The translations under genes were made by a program, and so were the position numbers. A stretch of 64,000 bases of DNA from Ruminococcus bromii (lineage in GTDB: Bacteria; Bacillota; Clostridia; Oscillospirales; Acutalibacteraceae). Location of the stretch: positions 310,001 to 374,000 of the forward strand of contig NZ_NNBY01000036.1 in the NCBI RefSeq assembly GCF_002834235.1, written 5' to 3'. The notes beneath the pieces are model-generated. The model did no database searches and was not told where the DNA came from. It saw nothing but the letters and a program-made list of their open reading frames with translations. Below are positions 16,774-27,105 of the stretch, piece by piece. Numbering within the stretch: the first letter of the stretch is position 1; every line of letters starts with the position of its first letter.

Positions 16774-17955
16774 TTATTCATCATCAGCCGAAATTCTTGT
16801 AACTTTTAGGTTCTGAAGAGCCTCCTCAACAAGAGGTCCGAAGTTCGGCTTTTCCTGAGCCTCTTTTACATATTTGAGAACAGGTCTTGTACGGGGATGC
16901 TTTGGTGTGAACACGGTACAGCAGTCCTCATACGGCTCAATTGATATATCGTAGGTATCAATCTTGTAGGCAATGTCGATAATCTCCTGCTTATCCATAC
17001 CTATGAGCGGTCTGAACACGAGCATATCGGTCGCCTCATCTGTACACGAAAGCGCACCGATTGTCTGGCTTGCAACCTGACCGAGGCTTTCGCCTGTGAT
17101 GAGTGCCTGACATTCGTACTTTTCGGCAATCTTTTCTGAAATCTGCATCATCAGGCGGCGCATAATGATTGTGAAAAGTTCTTCGGGACATTCGTCCTTG
17201 ATTTTCTCCTGCAGCTTTGTGAACGGCACGGTGTACATAACCATATCGCCTGCATATCTGCTGACTCTGCGGAGAAGTCTGACAACCTTATCCTCGGCTC
17301 TGGGGCTTGTGTAGGGCGGACTTGCAAAGTGAATTGCAGTAAGTCTGATACCTCTTTTTGCCATCATATAAGCGGCAACGGGAGAGTCAAGTCCTCCGCT
17401 GATGAGGATTGCGGCTCTGCCGCCCGTGCCGACAGGAATACCGCCTGCTCCTCTTACCGGCTCACCGTGAACATAAGCGCCGAAGTCACGGATTTCAACA
17501 TTTACAACAAGGTCGGGGTTGTGAACATCGACCTTGAGATGCGGAAACTTTGAAAGGATTTCACCGCCGACCTCTCTGCAAATTTCGGGAGATTTAAGCG
17601 GAAACTTCTTGTCGCTTCTCTTAGCCTCAACCTTGAAGGTTTTTATATTTTTAAGCTGATTTTCAAGATATTTCGGAGCGGTTTCAAGAACGGATTCGAT
17701 TGTTTTTTCACAAACGGCGGCTCTTGAAAAAGCGATAATTCCGAACACCCTTGAAACGATTTCGCAAGCCTTTTCAAGATCTGCGTCATCATCAAGCGGT
17801 TTTACATAAATTGTGGACTGTGCGGATGTAATCTCAAAATGGCCTGCACTCTTTAATGCGTGTCTGAGGTTCTTTTTGAGGACATCTTCAAATGAACGGC
17901 GGTTAAGGCCCTTGAGAACAATTTCGCCGTCTTTCAAAAGTAAAATTTCCTTCAT
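16774..17955 (-). CDS. thiI: tRNA 4-thiouridine synthase ThiI
   Basis: ThiI adenylates U8 of tRNA and inserts sulfur received from a cysteine desulfurase; in some bacteria it also serves thiamine biosynthesis. The 393-residue protein has the N-terminal ferredoxin-like/THUMP region (start MKEILLLKDGEIVLKGLNR), then the PP-loop AILISGGLDSPVAAYMMAK near residue 185 and TGESLGQVASQT. It lacks the C-terminal rhodanese domain of the E. coli enzyme, as in most Firmicutes. The cysteine desulfurase gene is directly upstream (39 bases), which supports the sulfur-relay role. Confidence 0.95.
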   Translation of the reverse strand: MKEILLLKDGEIVLKGLNRRSFEDVLKKNLRHALKSAGHFEITSAQSTIYVKPLDDDADLEKACEIVSRVFGIIAFSRAAVCEKTIESVLETAPKYLENQLKNIKTFKVEAKRSDKKFPLKSPEICREVGGEILSKFPHLKVDVHNPDLVVNVEIRDFGAYVHGEPVRGAGGIPVGTGGRAAILISGGLDSPVAAYMMAKRGIRLTAIHFASPPYTSPRAEDKVVRLLRRVSRYAGDMVMYTVPFTKLQEKIKDECPEELFTIIMRRLMMQISEKIAEKYECQALITGESLGQVASQTIGALSCTDEATDMLVFRPLIGMDKQEIIDIAYKIDTYDISIEPYEDCCTVFTPKHPRTRPVLKYVKEAQEKPNFGPLVEEALQNLKVTRISADDE

Positions 17956-17994
17956 AAAATGTATTCCTTTGTTTTAATATGTATTCTTACAAAT

Positions 17995-19122
17995 TTATCT
18001 GTGGGCGAGTGTTTTCAAGCCCTTTTCAATGCCGTCACAAAGAGCGTCAATATCTTCCTCTGTGTTGAGTTTTGAAAAGCTGATTCTCAGTGCGCTGTCA
18101 GCTCGGTCACGACCGATATTCATTGACTCAAGCACATAACTCGGTTTGCCCTTTGCACAAGCACTTCCCGACGACACATAAACCTCGAGATTTTCGAGGA
18201 AATGGAGCATTGTTTCGCTCCTGACTTTTCCAGCCGAAATATTCAAAACATACGGAAGTGCGTTTTCGGGCGAGTTGAGGCTCACACCGTCAATTTTTAA
18301 TAGCTTATCCTTTGCGTAGCTGTTAAGCTTTGAAACATAATCGTAATTTTTATCTATGTTAAATTCACCGCAAGCAATACCCATTGCGGCAATCAGCGGA
18401 ATTGCCTCTGTGCCGGGGCGGAGTTTTTTCTCCTGTTCACCGCCGTAGTGAAGCGGAACAAGCCGTACACCCTTTTTCACAAAGATTGCGCCCACACCCT
18501 TCGGGGCATGGATTTTATGACCGCTCACGCTGATTAAATCCGCATGAAGTCTTGATGCGGAAAGCGAGATTTTGCCGAACGCCTGAACGGCATCCGTGTG
18601 GCAGATTACATCGCTGTTCTTTGCCTTTACGGCAGAAAAAATATCCGCAACATTCATAATTGCGCCCGTTTCATTATTGACGCACATTACAGACACAAGA
18701 ATCGTGTTTTCGTCAACATTTTCAAGCACATCATCCTTGTGAATTGTGCCGTCCTCACGGGGCATGATATAGACAACATCAAAGCCGTTATCTTCAAGTT
18801 TTTTTGCTGATTCCATAATACTGCTGTGTTCAACAGCCGAAACGATTATACGCTTTCCTCTGCGTTTTTTAGCCTCGGCAACACCGAAAAGTGCAAGGTT
18901 GTTAGCCTCTGTACCACCGCTTGTGAAGTAGATTTCATCGGCAGTTGCACCGAGCTTTTTTGCAACCTCTTTGCGAGCCTTTACAAGCTCCTGCTCGGCA
19001 TACATTCCACGCAAATGGAGTGACGAAGGATTGCCGTAATTTTCGGTCATTATCTCAAACGCTTTTTCTGCCGCCTTTTGCGACACCTTCGTAGTTGCGC
19101 TGTTATCGAGATAATGCTCCAT
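17995..19122 (-). CDS. Cysteine desulfurase (NifS/IscS family)
   Basis: The enzyme removes sulfur from L-cysteine as a persulfide, using PLP. The ATG at 19122 gives 375 residues starting MEHYLDNSATTKVSQKA, the normal N-terminus; the 36-codon upstream extension is rejected. The PLP lysine is in SGHKIHAPKGVGA and the mobile-loop catalytic cysteine in SSGSACAKGKPS. It heads the operon with thiI and probably supplies its sulfur. The short SGSACxxG loop fits the NifS/IscS type rather than SufS. Confidence 0.93.
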   Translation of the reverse strand: MEHYLDNSATTKVSQKAAEKAFEIMTENYGNPSSLHLRGMYAEQELVKARKEVAKKLGATADEIYFTSGGTEANNLALFGVAEAKKRRGKRIIVSAVEHSSIMESAKKLEDNGFDVVYIMPREDGTIHKDDVLENVDENTILVSVMCVNNETGAIMNVADIFSAVKAKNSDVICHTDAVQAFGKISLSASRLHADLISVSGHKIHAPKGVGAIFVKKGVRLVPLHYGGEQEKKLRPGTEAIPLIAAMGIACGEFNIDKNYDYVSKLNSYAKDKLLKIDGVSLNSPENALPYVLNISAGKVRSETMLHFLENLEVYVSSGSACAKGKPSYVLESMNIGRDRADSALRISFSKLNTEEDIDALCDGIEKGLKTLAHR

Positions 19123-19271
19123 TACTTTACCCTCATTTCGTTTTACATAGCTGTACATATTAATAAGTATACTACAATAGTCAAAAAAAATAAAGTGATA
19201 ATTCAAACATAATTGAAATTTATACGGCAAAAATATATGTAAATTAATTAACGGTGCAAAGGTGGCATTTT

Positions 19272-19727
19272 ATGATTTCAAAAAAAGAATATAGCACGAT
19301 TGTGAAAAATAATTCACCGAAAAGTAAATGTTTTGTGAACGGGACTAAGGCATTTTTCATCGGCGGTTTCATCTGCCTTATCGGTCAGGTTCTGACGGAC
19401 TGTTATTCAATGCTTGATCTCAGCAAGGACGATGCAAAAACGCTGACTTCGGTAACGCTGATTTTTATAGGAATTTTGCTGACAGCAATCGGTGTTTACG
19501 ATAAAATCGCCAAGCATGGCGGTGCGGGTACGCTTGTGCCGATTACAGGTTTTGCAAATGCTGTTTCATCGCCTGCAATTGAATTCAAATCCGAGGGATA
19601 TGTTGCAGGACTCGGCGCAAAGCTGTTCATCATTGCAGGACCTGTCATAGTTTACGGTGTTACCGCATCTGTTGTTTTCGGTGCTGTTTTATGGATACTG
19701 CATATGTTCGGGATTACCTTATTCTGA
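19272..19727 (+). CDS. spoVAC: Stage V sporulation protein AC
   Basis: SpoVAC is an inner-membrane part of the channel that moves dipicolinic acid into the forespore and out during germination. The ATG at 19272 (MISKKEYSTIVKNNSPKSK) with AGGTGG upstream gives 151 residues, the family length. Hydrophobic segments include FFIGGFICLIGQVLTDCY and LIFIGILLTAIGVYD, and the conserved VPITGFANAVSSPAIEFKSE segment is present. Unusually, spoVAD and spoVAE do not follow; a terminator comes at once, and spoVAD lies 22 kb away. Confidence 0.92.
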   Translation: MISKKEYSTIVKNNSPKSKCFVNGTKAFFIGGFICLIGQVLTDCYSMLDLSKDDAKTLTSVTLIFIGILLTAIGVYDKIAKHGGAGTLVPITGFANAVSSPAIEFKSEGYVAGLGAKLFIIAGPVIVYGVTASVVFGAVLWILHMFGITLF

Positions 19728-19749
19728 CTTTTCAAAATTTAAACTGCAA

Positions 19750-19780
19750 AAAGAGGTGTCGCAAACGCTGACACCTCTTT
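19750..19780. terminator. Terminator after spoVAC
   Basis: AAAGAGGTGTC (19750-19760) pairs with GACACCTCTTT (19770-19780). T-rich tails exist on both strands, though weak. Confidence 0.7.
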
Positions 19781-20108
19781 GTCTGTTATGTTGTTATCTT
19801 TTCTTGTACAAAACAAACCGTAGGGACGCCCATCTGACGCCCGCTTTATAAAATCTTATGCTTGATAAAAATGTTTTGATGTAATGGATGTTGTGTATAA
19901 TCTGTAGGGAAACCTCGTTCTCCCGCAGGTGACAGCACATACATTATGATAATTACAAAGCATATAAATATCGCAAAGTCAAGTTTTATCTGTAGCAGCG
20001 AACCGAGTTCGGCAATCGTATCATGTGCAAACACGATGCAAACACAAAAAGAGCCGATACAAATGTATCGGCTCTGAATGTTAGAAAATAAACGATAATC
20101 GGTTAAAA
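19781..20108. other. Gene-free stretch between spoVAC and tuf
   Basis: About 330 bases without a supported gene. It holds fragments of the intergenic repeat families (GTAGGGACGCCCATCTGACG near 19820, CTTATGCTTGATAAAAATG near 19856, which recurs near 24786) and the tuf terminator at its right end. Confidence 0.6.
20050..20075 (-). terminator. Terminator of the str operon
   Basis: AGAGCCGATAC and GTATCGGCTCT pair around a four-base loop; five U follow on the minus strand. It lies 34 bases after the tuf stop. Confidence 0.9.
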
Positions 20109-21311
20109 TTATTCGTTAATAGCGATAACTGCGCCTGAACCTACTGTTCTGCCGCCTTCACGAATAGCGAAACGAAGACCAACTTCGATAGCGATAGGAG
20201 TAATAAGTTCAACGTCCATTTCAACGTTATCACCAGGCATGCACATCTCTACGCCCTCTGGGAGTGAGATTGTACCTGTTACGTCAGTTGTTCTGAAATA
20301 GAACTGCGGACGATAGTTGTTGAAGAATGGAGTATGACGGCCACCTTCGTCCTTAGTAAGAACGTAAACCTGGCCACGGAACTTTGTGTGTGGGTGAATT
20401 GTACCTGGCTTAGCAAGTACCTGACCTCTCTGGATTTCAGTTCTCTGAACACCACGGAGAAGAACACCTACGTTGTCGCCTGCTTCAGCGAAGTCAAGAG
20501 TCTTTCTGAACATTTCAAGACCTGTAACAACAACTTTTCTCTTTTCGTCTGTAAGACCAACGATTTCAACTTCTTCACCAGTCTTAATCTGACCTCTTTC
20601 AACTCTACCAGTTGCAACAGTACCACGACCTGTGATTGTGAATACGTCCTCAACAGGCATAAGGAATGGCTGGTCAGCCTTACGGTCAGGAGTTGGAATA
20701 TACTCGTCAACAGCGTCCATAAGCTCGTGGATGCACTTGTACTCAGGAGCGTTAGGATCCTTAGATGTGCTTGTAAGAGCAAGGTAAGCTGAACCCTTGA
20801 TGATTGGTGTATCATCGCCCGGGAACTCATACTCGTTGAGGAGGTCACGGATCTCCATCTCTACGAGCTCGAGAAGCTCAGGATCGTCAACCTGGTCAGT
20901 CTTGTTCATGAATACTACGATGTAAGGTACACCTACCTGACGAGAAAGAAGGATGTGCTCTCTTGTCTGTGGCATAGGACCATCAGCAGCTGATACAACG
21001 AGGATAGCGCCGTCCATCTGAGCAGCACCTGTGATCATGTTCTTTACATAGTCAGCATGGCCTGGGCAGTCAACGTGTGCATAGTGACGCTTGTCTGTTT
21101 CATACTCAACGTGAGCTGTGTTAATTGTGATACCACGCTCTCTCTCTTCAGGAGCCTTATCGATGTTAGCGTAATCAACGAAATCAGCATCGCCTTCGAG
21201 GTTGAGAACCTTTGTGATAGCAGCAGTAAGTGTTGTTTTACCATGGTCAACGTGGCCGATTGTACCAATGTTAACATGGGGCTTATTTCTTTCAAATTTT
21301 TCTCTTGCCAT
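20109..21311 (-). CDS. tuf: Elongation factor Tu
   Basis: EF-Tu delivers aminoacyl-tRNA to the ribosome. The 400-residue protein carries GTPase motifs GHVDHGKTT (G1), DCPGHADY (G3) and NKTDQVDD (G4), then the beta-barrel domains ending [10 protein letters not shown]. Last gene of the str operon, but with its own promoter, which would let it be made in excess of the upstream products. Confidence 0.99.
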   Translation of the reverse strand: MAREKFERNKPHVNIGTIGHVDHGKTTLTAAITKVLNLEGDADFVDYANIDKAPEERERGITINTAHVEYETDKRHYAHVDCPGHADYVKNMITGAAQMDGAILVVSAADGPMPQTREHILLSRQVGVPYIVVFMNKTDQVDDPELLELVEMEIRDLLNEYEFPGDDTPIIKGSAYLALTSTSKDPNAPEYKCIHELMDAVDEYIPTPDRKADQPFLMPVEDVFTITGRGTVATGRVERGQIKTGEEVEIVGLTDEKRKVVVTGLEMFRKTLDFAEAGDNVGVLLRGVQRTEIQRGQVLAKPGTIHPHTKFRGQVYVLTKDEGGRHTPFFNNYRPQFYFRTTDVTGTISLPEGVEMCMPGDNVEMDVELITPIAIEVGLRFAIREGGRTVGSGAVIAINE

Positions 21312-21363
21312 TGGAAATTTCCTCCTTATTGTTGTAAAAAGAATTTACAATAGATTTAACCAT

Positions 21364-21392
21364 ATTGTATCAATTTTTTCTAAAAAAATCAA
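21364..21392 (-). promoter_or_regulatory. Internal promoter for tuf
   Basis: In the 115-bp fusA-tuf gap the minus strand has TTGATT (21392-21387) and TACAAT (21369-21364) with 17 bp spacing. Confidence 0.6.
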
Positions 21393-21426
21393 TACATTTT
21401 TGAAAAAAGTGCTTTAAAAGGTATGA

Positions 21427-23526
21427 TTAGTCCTTTTTAGCTCTTTCACTCATAATCTTTTCAGCAATGTTCTTCGGAACCTCTGCATATGTGTCAGGCT
21501 CCATAACATACTGACCACGACCCTGAGTCTTGGAACGCATGTCTGTTGCGTAACCAAACATCTCTGAAAGCGGAACATGAGCGATAACTCTCTGAACGCC
21601 GTTGTCAGCTTCCATGCTCTGGATCATACCACGACGAGAGTTAAGGTCGCCGATTACATCGCCGAGGTATTCCTCAGGAGTGATAACAGTAACCTTCATG
21701 ATCGGTTCGAGAAGTACAGGATCTGCCTTCTTCATAGCGTTCTTGAATGCCATTGAACCGGCAATCTTAAATGCCATTTCTGATGAGTCGACTTCATGAT
21801 AAGAACCATCATAAAGCTCAACCTTAACATCAACTACATTGTAGCCTGCAACAACACCGCTGAGCATTGCGCCCTGAATACCCTGGTCAACAGCCGGAAT
21901 GTATTCCTTAGGAATAGCACCGCCGACAATGTTGTTAACGAACTCATAGCCCTTGTCCTTGTTAGGATAGATATTGATCTTAACGTGACCGTACTGACCC
22001 TTACCACCTGACTGACGAGCATACTTTTCGTCAACAGAAGCTTCCTTGCGGATAGTTTCCTTGTATGCAACCTGTGGAGCACCGATGTTTGCTTCTACCT
22101 TAAATTCACGGAGAAGACGGTCAACAATGATTTCGAGGTGGAGTTCACCCATACCTGCGATGATTGTCTGGCCTGTTTCTTCGTCTGTATAAGCCTTGAA
22201 AGTAGGATCTTCTTCTGCAAGCTTTGCAAGAGCGATACCCATCTTTTCCTGACCTGCTTTTGTCTTCGGCTCAATAGCAACACGAATTACAGGATCAGGG
22301 AATTCCATAGACTCAAGGATAACAGGAGCCTTCTCATCACAGAGAGTATCACCTGTTGTTGTATTTTTAAGACCAACGGCAGCAGCGATGTCACCTGCGT
22401 ATACGCAGTCGATATCTTTTCTGTCGTTAGCGTGCATCTGCAAGATACGACCGAGACGCTCGTTGGTGTCCTTAACTGAGTTGTAAACAGTTGTGCCGGC
22501 AGAAACTGTACCGGAGTAAACTCTGAAGAAGCAGAGCTTACCAACAAACGGGTCAGTAGCAATCTTGAATGCGAGAGCTGCGAATGGCTCTTTATCTGAT
22601 GACGGTCTTTCAACCTCATCGCCTGTTTCAGGGTCAACACCCTTGATAGCAGGTACATCTGTCGGAGCAGGCATATAATCAACGATAGCATCAAGGAGCA
22701 TCTGAACACCCTTGTTACGGTAAGAAGAACCGCAGGTTACAGGTACCATTGTGTTGTCAATAGTAGCCTTTCTGATTGTGCTCTTGATTTCGTCGATTGT
22801 AAGCTCTTCGCCGCCGAAGTATTTCTCCATAAGATCCTCATCGAGTTCAGCAACTGATTCGATAAGTTTCTCATGATACTCGTTAGCGAGATCCTGCATC
22901 TCTTCCGGAATTTCCTCTTCACTGTAGTCTGTGCCGTCTTCGTTGTGATAGATTTCGGCTTTCATAGTAACGAGGTCAACGATGCCTCTGAAATCGCTCT
23001 CAGCACCGATCGGAAGCTGAATCGGAACAGCATTACATTTAAGTCTGTCCTTCATCATCTGAACAACATGGTAGAAGTTAGCGCCCATGATGTCCATCTT
23101 GTTTACATAAACCATTCTCGGAACGCCGTAGTTATCAGCCTGACGCCATACTGTTTCAGACTGAGGCTCAACGCCGCCTTTTGCGCAGAGGACTGTTACA
23201 GAACCGTCAAGAACACGAAGTGAACGCTCAACTTCAACAGTGAAGTCAACGTGACCGGGGGTGTCGATGATGTTGATTCTGTGCTTGTCATACTGATGCT
23301 TGCTGCCGAACCAGAATGCAGTTGTAGCAGCAGAGGTGATTGTGATACCACGCTCTTTTTCCTGAACCATCCAGTCCATTGTGGAAGCACCGTCGTGTGT
23401 CTCACCGATTTTATGGTTTACGCCGGTATAATACAGGATACGCTCAGTTGTTGTGGTTTTACCGGCATCAATGTGAGCCATGATACCGATGTTTCTTGTT
23501 TTTTCAAGTGAAACCTGTCTTGGCAT
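21427..23526 (-). CDS. fusA: Elongation factor G
   Basis: EF-G drives translocation. The 699-residue protein starts [20 protein letters not shown] and has AHIDAGKTT (G1), DTPGHVDF (G3) and NKMD (G4), followed by domains II-V with [20 protein letters not shown] near the end. Standard length; follows rpsG by 31 bases. Confidence 0.99.
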   Translation of the reverse strand: MPRQVSLEKTRNIGIMAHIDAGKTTTTERILYYTGVNHKIGETHDGASTMDWMVQEKERGITITSAATTAFWFGSKHQYDKHRINIIDTPGHVDFTVEVERSLRVLDGSVTVLCAKGGVEPQSETVWRQADNYGVPRMVYVNKMDIMGANFYHVVQMMKDRLKCNAVPIQLPIGAESDFRGIVDLVTMKAEIYHNEDGTDYSEEEIPEEMQDLANEYHEKLIESVAELDEDLMEKYFGGEELTIDEIKSTIRKATIDNTMVPVTCGSSYRNKGVQMLLDAIVDYMPAPTDVPAIKGVDPETGDEVERPSSDKEPFAALAFKIATDPFVGKLCFFRVYSGTVSAGTTVYNSVKDTNERLGRILQMHANDRKDIDCVYAGDIAAAVGLKNTTTGDTLCDEKAPVILESMEFPDPVIRVAIEPKTKAGQEKMGIALAKLAEEDPTFKAYTDEETGQTIIAGMGELHLEIIVDRLLREFKVEANIGAPQVAYKETIRKEASVDEKYARQSGGKGQYGHVKINIYPNKDKGYEFVNNIVGGAIPKEYIPAVDQGIQGAMLSGVVAGYNVVDVKVELYDGSYHEVDSSEMAFKIAGSMAFKNAMKKADPVLLEPIMKVTVITPEEYLGDVIGDLNSRRGMIQSMEADNGVQRVIAHVPLSEMFGYATDMRSKTQGRGQYVMEPDTYAEVPKNIAEKIMSERAKKD

Positions 23527-23557
23527 AAAATCCTCCTAATAAACGCTGATGATAAAA

Positions 23558-24028
23558 TTACCATCTGTAATGAGCGAAAGCCTTGTTAGCTTCAGCCATC
23601 TTATGAGTGTCTTCACGCTTCTTGAAAGCACCGCCGGCACTGTTTGTGGCATCAAGGATTTCTCCTGCAAGTCTTTCCTTCATTGTCTTTTCGCTGCGAG
23701 CTCTTGAATAAGTAGAAATCCAGCGGAGACCGAGTGTCTGGCGTCTTTCAGGACGAACCTCCATAGGTACCTGATAAGTAGCACCGCCGACACGACGAGC
23801 CTTAACTTCGAGAACGGGCATTACATTTTCCATAGCCTGTTCAAAAACCTCAAGCGGGTTGTTACCTGTCTTTTCAGCAATAATATCGAATGCACCGTAA
23901 ACAATTTTCTGAGCAACGCCCTTTTTACCGTCGTACATAATGTTGTTGATAAGACGAGTTACGAGTTTTGAATTATAAAGCGGATCCGGTAATACGTCAC
24001 GCTTCGCAATAGAACCTCTTCTTGGCAC
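23558..24028 (-). CDS. rpsG: 30S ribosomal protein S7
   Basis: S7 organises the small-subunit head and the E site. The family N-terminus [20 protein letters not shown] begins at a GTG codon at 24028, with GGAGGG seven bases upstream, giving exactly 156 residues. The in-frame ATG at 24100 would add 24 unrelated residues. So the true start is GTG. Segments [17 protein letters not shown] and [18 protein letters not shown] are diagnostic. Confidence 0.96.
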   Translation of the reverse strand: MPRRGSIAKRDVLPDPLYNSKLVTRLINNIMYDGKKGVAQKIVYGAFDIIAEKTGNNPLEVFEQAMENVMPVLEVKARRVGGATYQVPMEVRPERRQTLGLRWISTYSRARSEKTMKERLAGEILDATNSAGGAFKKREDTHKMAEANKAFAHYRW

Positions 24029-24185
24029 TTTGCTTCCCTCCTTCACAATAATTGAGATATCATAGGTACTCGAAAGCGACAAACTCCCGTATGCCAACAA
24101 GACATTCTACCATAATATATATAGTAAAAATCCTGCCGCATAGCAGAACTTAAATAATTTAAGTCAAGAGAGTTTTGTCAATTCC

Positions 24186-24605
24186 TTATTTACCCTTCTT
24201 CGGACGCTTAGCACCGTACTTTGAACGGCTCTGCATACGGCCCGAAACACCCTGAGCATCGAGTGTACCACGAACGATGTGGTAACGAACACCAGGCAAG
24301 TCCTTAACACGGCCACCACGGATAAGAACAACGCTGTGTTCCTGAAGGTTGTGACCTACGCCGGGAATATAGGAACTGACTTCAATACCGTTAGAAAGTC
24401 TTACTCTGGCAATCTTTCTGAGCGCTGAGTTAGGCTTTTTAGGTGTAGCGGTCTTTACTGCAGTACAAACACCTCTCTTCTGTGGGGAGCTCTGATCAAT
24501 AGCAACACGCTTTTTTGAGTTCCAACCCTTTAAGAGAGCAGGTGCCTTTGCCTTCTTCTCGGAAACCTGTCTGCCCTTGCGTACCAACTGGTTAAATGTA
24601 GGCAT
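24186..24605 (-). CDS. rpsL: 30S ribosomal protein S12
   Basis: S12 checks codon-anticodon pairing at the decoding centre. The ATG at 24605 ([12 protein letters not shown]) follows GGAGGACA and gives 139 residues; the upstream extension to 24719 is not supported. [11 protein letters not shown] and [11 protein letters not shown] carry the lysines whose substitution gives streptomycin resistance elsewhere; both are the wild-type residues. First gene of the str operon. Confidence 0.97.
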   Translation of the reverse strand: MPTFNQLVRKGRQVSEKKAKAPALLKGWNSKKRVAIDQSSPQKRGVCTAVKTATPKKPNSALRKIARVRLSNGIEVSSYIPGVGHNLQEHSVVLIRGGRVKDLPGVRYHIVRGTLDAQGVSGRMQSRSKYGAKRPKKGK

Positions 24606-24727
24606 TATTTGTCCTCCTTTCAAAAAATATAAGAATTGATAAAACTGCTTTGCTTTTGCAAAGCCCTGTGAAACATCAATAATATCCCCAAAAACGGGCG
24701 CAATTACAGAATGTCCCACGATTAAAC

Positions 24728-24757
24728 ATTATAAACTATCCGCTCACTTTTTGTCAA
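24728..24757 (-). promoter_or_regulatory. Promoter of the str operon
   Basis: On the minus strand TTGACA (24757-24752) and TATAAT (24733-24728) are both perfect, with 18 bp between. The leader to rpsL is about 115 nt. Confidence 0.85.
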
Positions 24758-24904
24758 GCATTTTTTTGTAAAATTTAAGCGAGGCTTATGCTTGATAAAT
24801 ATTATACATTCACACGAATGTGTTTTGATATTATGAAAGCTGTATATTAATCACAGCGACTAGCAAAAAATTGTCTGCACGAATTGACAACGGCGGCACA
24901 CCGT

Positions 24905-25065
24905 AATGAAAAAGAGGCTGTAAAGAAATGAAGTTTAAGACTTCGTTCTTCACAGCCTCCGTTTTCATTTTTATTTAGGAGAGAGGAAAATATATCAAAT
25001 AAAAACTTATACACTGTTTTATCGGGATGATGTTCGCCGTTCCCTTATGTTGTGACTTTATTATA
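24905..25065 (-). ncRNA. Candidate small RNA, element copy B
   Basis: On the minus strand an extended -10 (TGGTATAAT, 25068-25060) is followed by TCACAACATAAG (25055-25044) and the pyrimidine-rich block with TTTTCCTCTCTCC (about 25010-24978), as in 12022-12230. It ends in a long hairpin (GAGGCTGT at 24914-24921 with ACAGCCTC at 24952-24959, extended inward) and five U. One stem position is A/C on the plus strand but pairs as G-U on the minus strand, which fits an RNA made from the minus strand. About 150 nt; no coding frame. Confidence 0.5.
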
Positions 25066-25080
25066 CCACACCAATATTGA

Positions 25081-25379
25081 CAACTGTGTGACAAAAACAA
25101 GAATTTTTTCGGAATTTTCAATTTTATTATGTGTAGTAATAAACAATGTATTTGAGAATTTATAAAATTTGTTTTTAAATATAATTTCTGCCGTTACTCA
25201 CGGAAGAATGAGGTTCTCCCCTACAAAATTGTGCAAATGGTAGCTATACTACGCTCGGGCATAAATGTTTTTCATTTGTCAAACTGTCTTCACGAACGAA
25301 AAAAGTCAACATTGGCACATTGTTGTGCTCGGGAGATATAGTCTTTAATACAAAATAACTGTCTGCACGAACAAAAAAA
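25081..25379. other. Repeat-rich gene-free stretch before the amylase gene end
   Basis: No gene is supported. The sequence holds degenerate copies of an intergenic repeat: CTCGGGCATAAATGTTTTTC near 25255 and CTGTCTGCACGAACAAAAAA near 25360, related to stretches near 24870 and 55830. A GTTCTCCCCTAC fragment near 25213 matches the palindromic repeat at 44782-44800. The rest is A/T-rich. Confidence 0.55.
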
Positions 25380-27035
25380 TCATTCAGCAGACTTAATGAT
25401 TACCGTTGACTGTGGCGGTACAGAGATTTTACCGTCTTTAAGCTCGGTATGCTTTGAGCTGCTTTCGGGGATAAGGTCTGCACGGAGAGTTGCATTCTTA
25501 ATCATATCGTCTGTAATTGTAAGCTCCTTGGCGTCATTCTTGCTGAAGTTGTGAATAATGAGGAGCTTTGAATCCTCATACTCAACATAGTAAGCGCCGA
25601 CTGCCTTATCATCAAAGCCCTGTGTGCCTACAATTCTGCCCCTTGCAATTTCGGGGTTCTGATTTTTGATTGTGATAATTCTACGATAGTAGTTGAGGAG
25701 AGAATCCTTGTCGGCAAGCTGCTGTTTTACACCGCCGCCGGTAGGCACCTCCGGCTCATCTCCGATACCGTTTACATAAATATCGGGAAGGTTGTCGCTG
25801 TCAAAAACCATCTGTGTTCTGTATGCCGCATCGTTTGTGGTATTCGGAGCCTTAACGCCGATTTCCTCTCCGTAATAGATGAACGGATTACCCGGCGCAA
25901 GCATATAAACTGCGGCTGCAAGTTTCTGAGAAGAAAGTCCCTGAGATTCAAGTGCGTTTCCGCTACGAACCTGATCGTGGTTTGAAAGGAACATTGCATT
26001 GATAGCATTGGGGTTTGACTCTGTCATTTTGTTATCGTAGTTCATAATTTTTTTGGCAGTAGCCATACCGCCCTGCGAAATGATGTTGCTGATAATTGTG
26101 CCTGTTGAGGTTGAAAACTTGAATGCAAACTGGCTGTCGATGCCGGATTTGTAAAGCTCCTGAATATCGGAATCATCGGTCCAGTTCTCACCAACCATAT
26201 AGACATCTTCCTTAATGCCCTTGCAGGTGTTGTAGAACCACTTGAGAAATTCTGTTCCGTCGGTTTCCTTATTTGTAAAGTATTTGCAAGCGTCAAGTCT
26301 GAAACCGTCAACTCCTCGGTCAAGCCAGAATTTCGCAATTTTTGTAAATTCTTCTCTTGTCTTTTTAGAATTGAGATTCCATTCGGGCATCTCCTGAGAA
26401 AAGTTCGCCTCACAGGCATAACCGTTTCCAAGACTGATAGTCTGTGTATCGCTGTCAAAATATGAGGCCTTGTGAATTTCAAAATATTCGGCATTGCCAT
26501 CAAGCTTATTATCGGCAACCTCTTCAACAGCCTTTGTGAAAAGCGGATTTTTTGAAGATGCGTGATTCAAAACAAGGTCAAGAATTACATTTATGCCACG
26601 CTTGTGACATTCTTCAATAAGCTTGTCAAAATCGTCGAGCGTACCGAAGTCGGGATCAATATTGTAATAATCTTCAACATCATACTTATGATATGACTTT
26701 GACGGCATAATCGGAGTAAGCCAGATTGCGTCAACACCGAGGTCGTCACCTGAATTCGGATCGCCGTCATTAAGGTAGTCAAGCTGTGAGATGATTCCCT
26801 GAAGGTCGCCTGTTTCGTCACCGTTTGAATCGCAGAAAGAGTTTACGAAAATTTCGTAGTAGTTTCTGTATTTATCGGTTGATGCAGTTGCCTTAACGCC
26901 TTCAATCGGGTCGGCAACTTTTGCAGTATTTCCGTCGGATGAATCTGATTTTGATGATGAAGAATCAGAGCAGCCTGTAAGCACACAGCCAGCAAGCATT
27001 GCACCGGCAAGAAGAATGGAAAGAATTTTTTTCAT
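25380..27035 (-). CDS. Secreted alpha-amylase-family (GH13) lipoprotein
   Basis: The enzyme probably splits alpha-1,4-glucans outside the cell. The 551-residue protein has a lipoprotein signal peptide (LAGC/LTGC, Cys17 or Cys22) and a Ser/Asp-rich linker, then the GH13 barrel: YHKYDVEDYYNIDPDFGT, DLVLNHAS, DGFRLDA with nucleophile D248, VGENW with acid/base E283, and SNHDQVR with D354. The C-terminal beta domain ends in PPQSTVIIKS. It is the last gene of a maltodextrin ABC transporter operon, so its products are likely the transporter's substrates. Exact bond specificity cannot be read. Confidence 0.9.
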   Translation of the reverse strand: MKKILSILLAGAMLAGCVLTGCSDSSSSKSDSSDGNTAKVADPIEGVKATASTDKYRNYYEIFVNSFCDSNGDETGDLQGIISQLDYLNDGDPNSGDDLGVDAIWLTPIMPSKSYHKYDVEDYYNIDPDFGTLDDFDKLIEECHKRGINVILDLVLNHASSKNPLFTKAVEEVADNKLDGNAEYFEIHKASYFDSDTQTISLGNGYACEANFSQEMPEWNLNSKKTREEFTKIAKFWLDRGVDGFRLDACKYFTNKETDGTEFLKWFYNTCKGIKEDVYMVGENWTDDSDIQELYKSGIDSQFAFKFSTSTGTIISNIISQGGMATAKKIMNYDNKMTESNPNAINAMFLSNHDQVRSGNALESQGLSSQKLAAAVYMLAPGNPFIYYGEEIGVKAPNTTNDAAYRTQMVFDSDNLPDIYVNGIGDEPEVPTGGGVKQQLADKDSLLNYYRRIITIKNQNPEIARGRIVGTQGFDDKAVGAYYVEYEDSKLLIIHNFSKNDAKELTITDDMIKNATLRADLIPESSSKHTELKDGKISVPPQSTVIIKSAE

Positions 27036-27105
27036 AGTATCCTCCGTAAATTTAAAATGGGCGGCAGCCTGTGACTGCCGCCCGTGAGAGCTTTTGTATA
27101 TTGGA

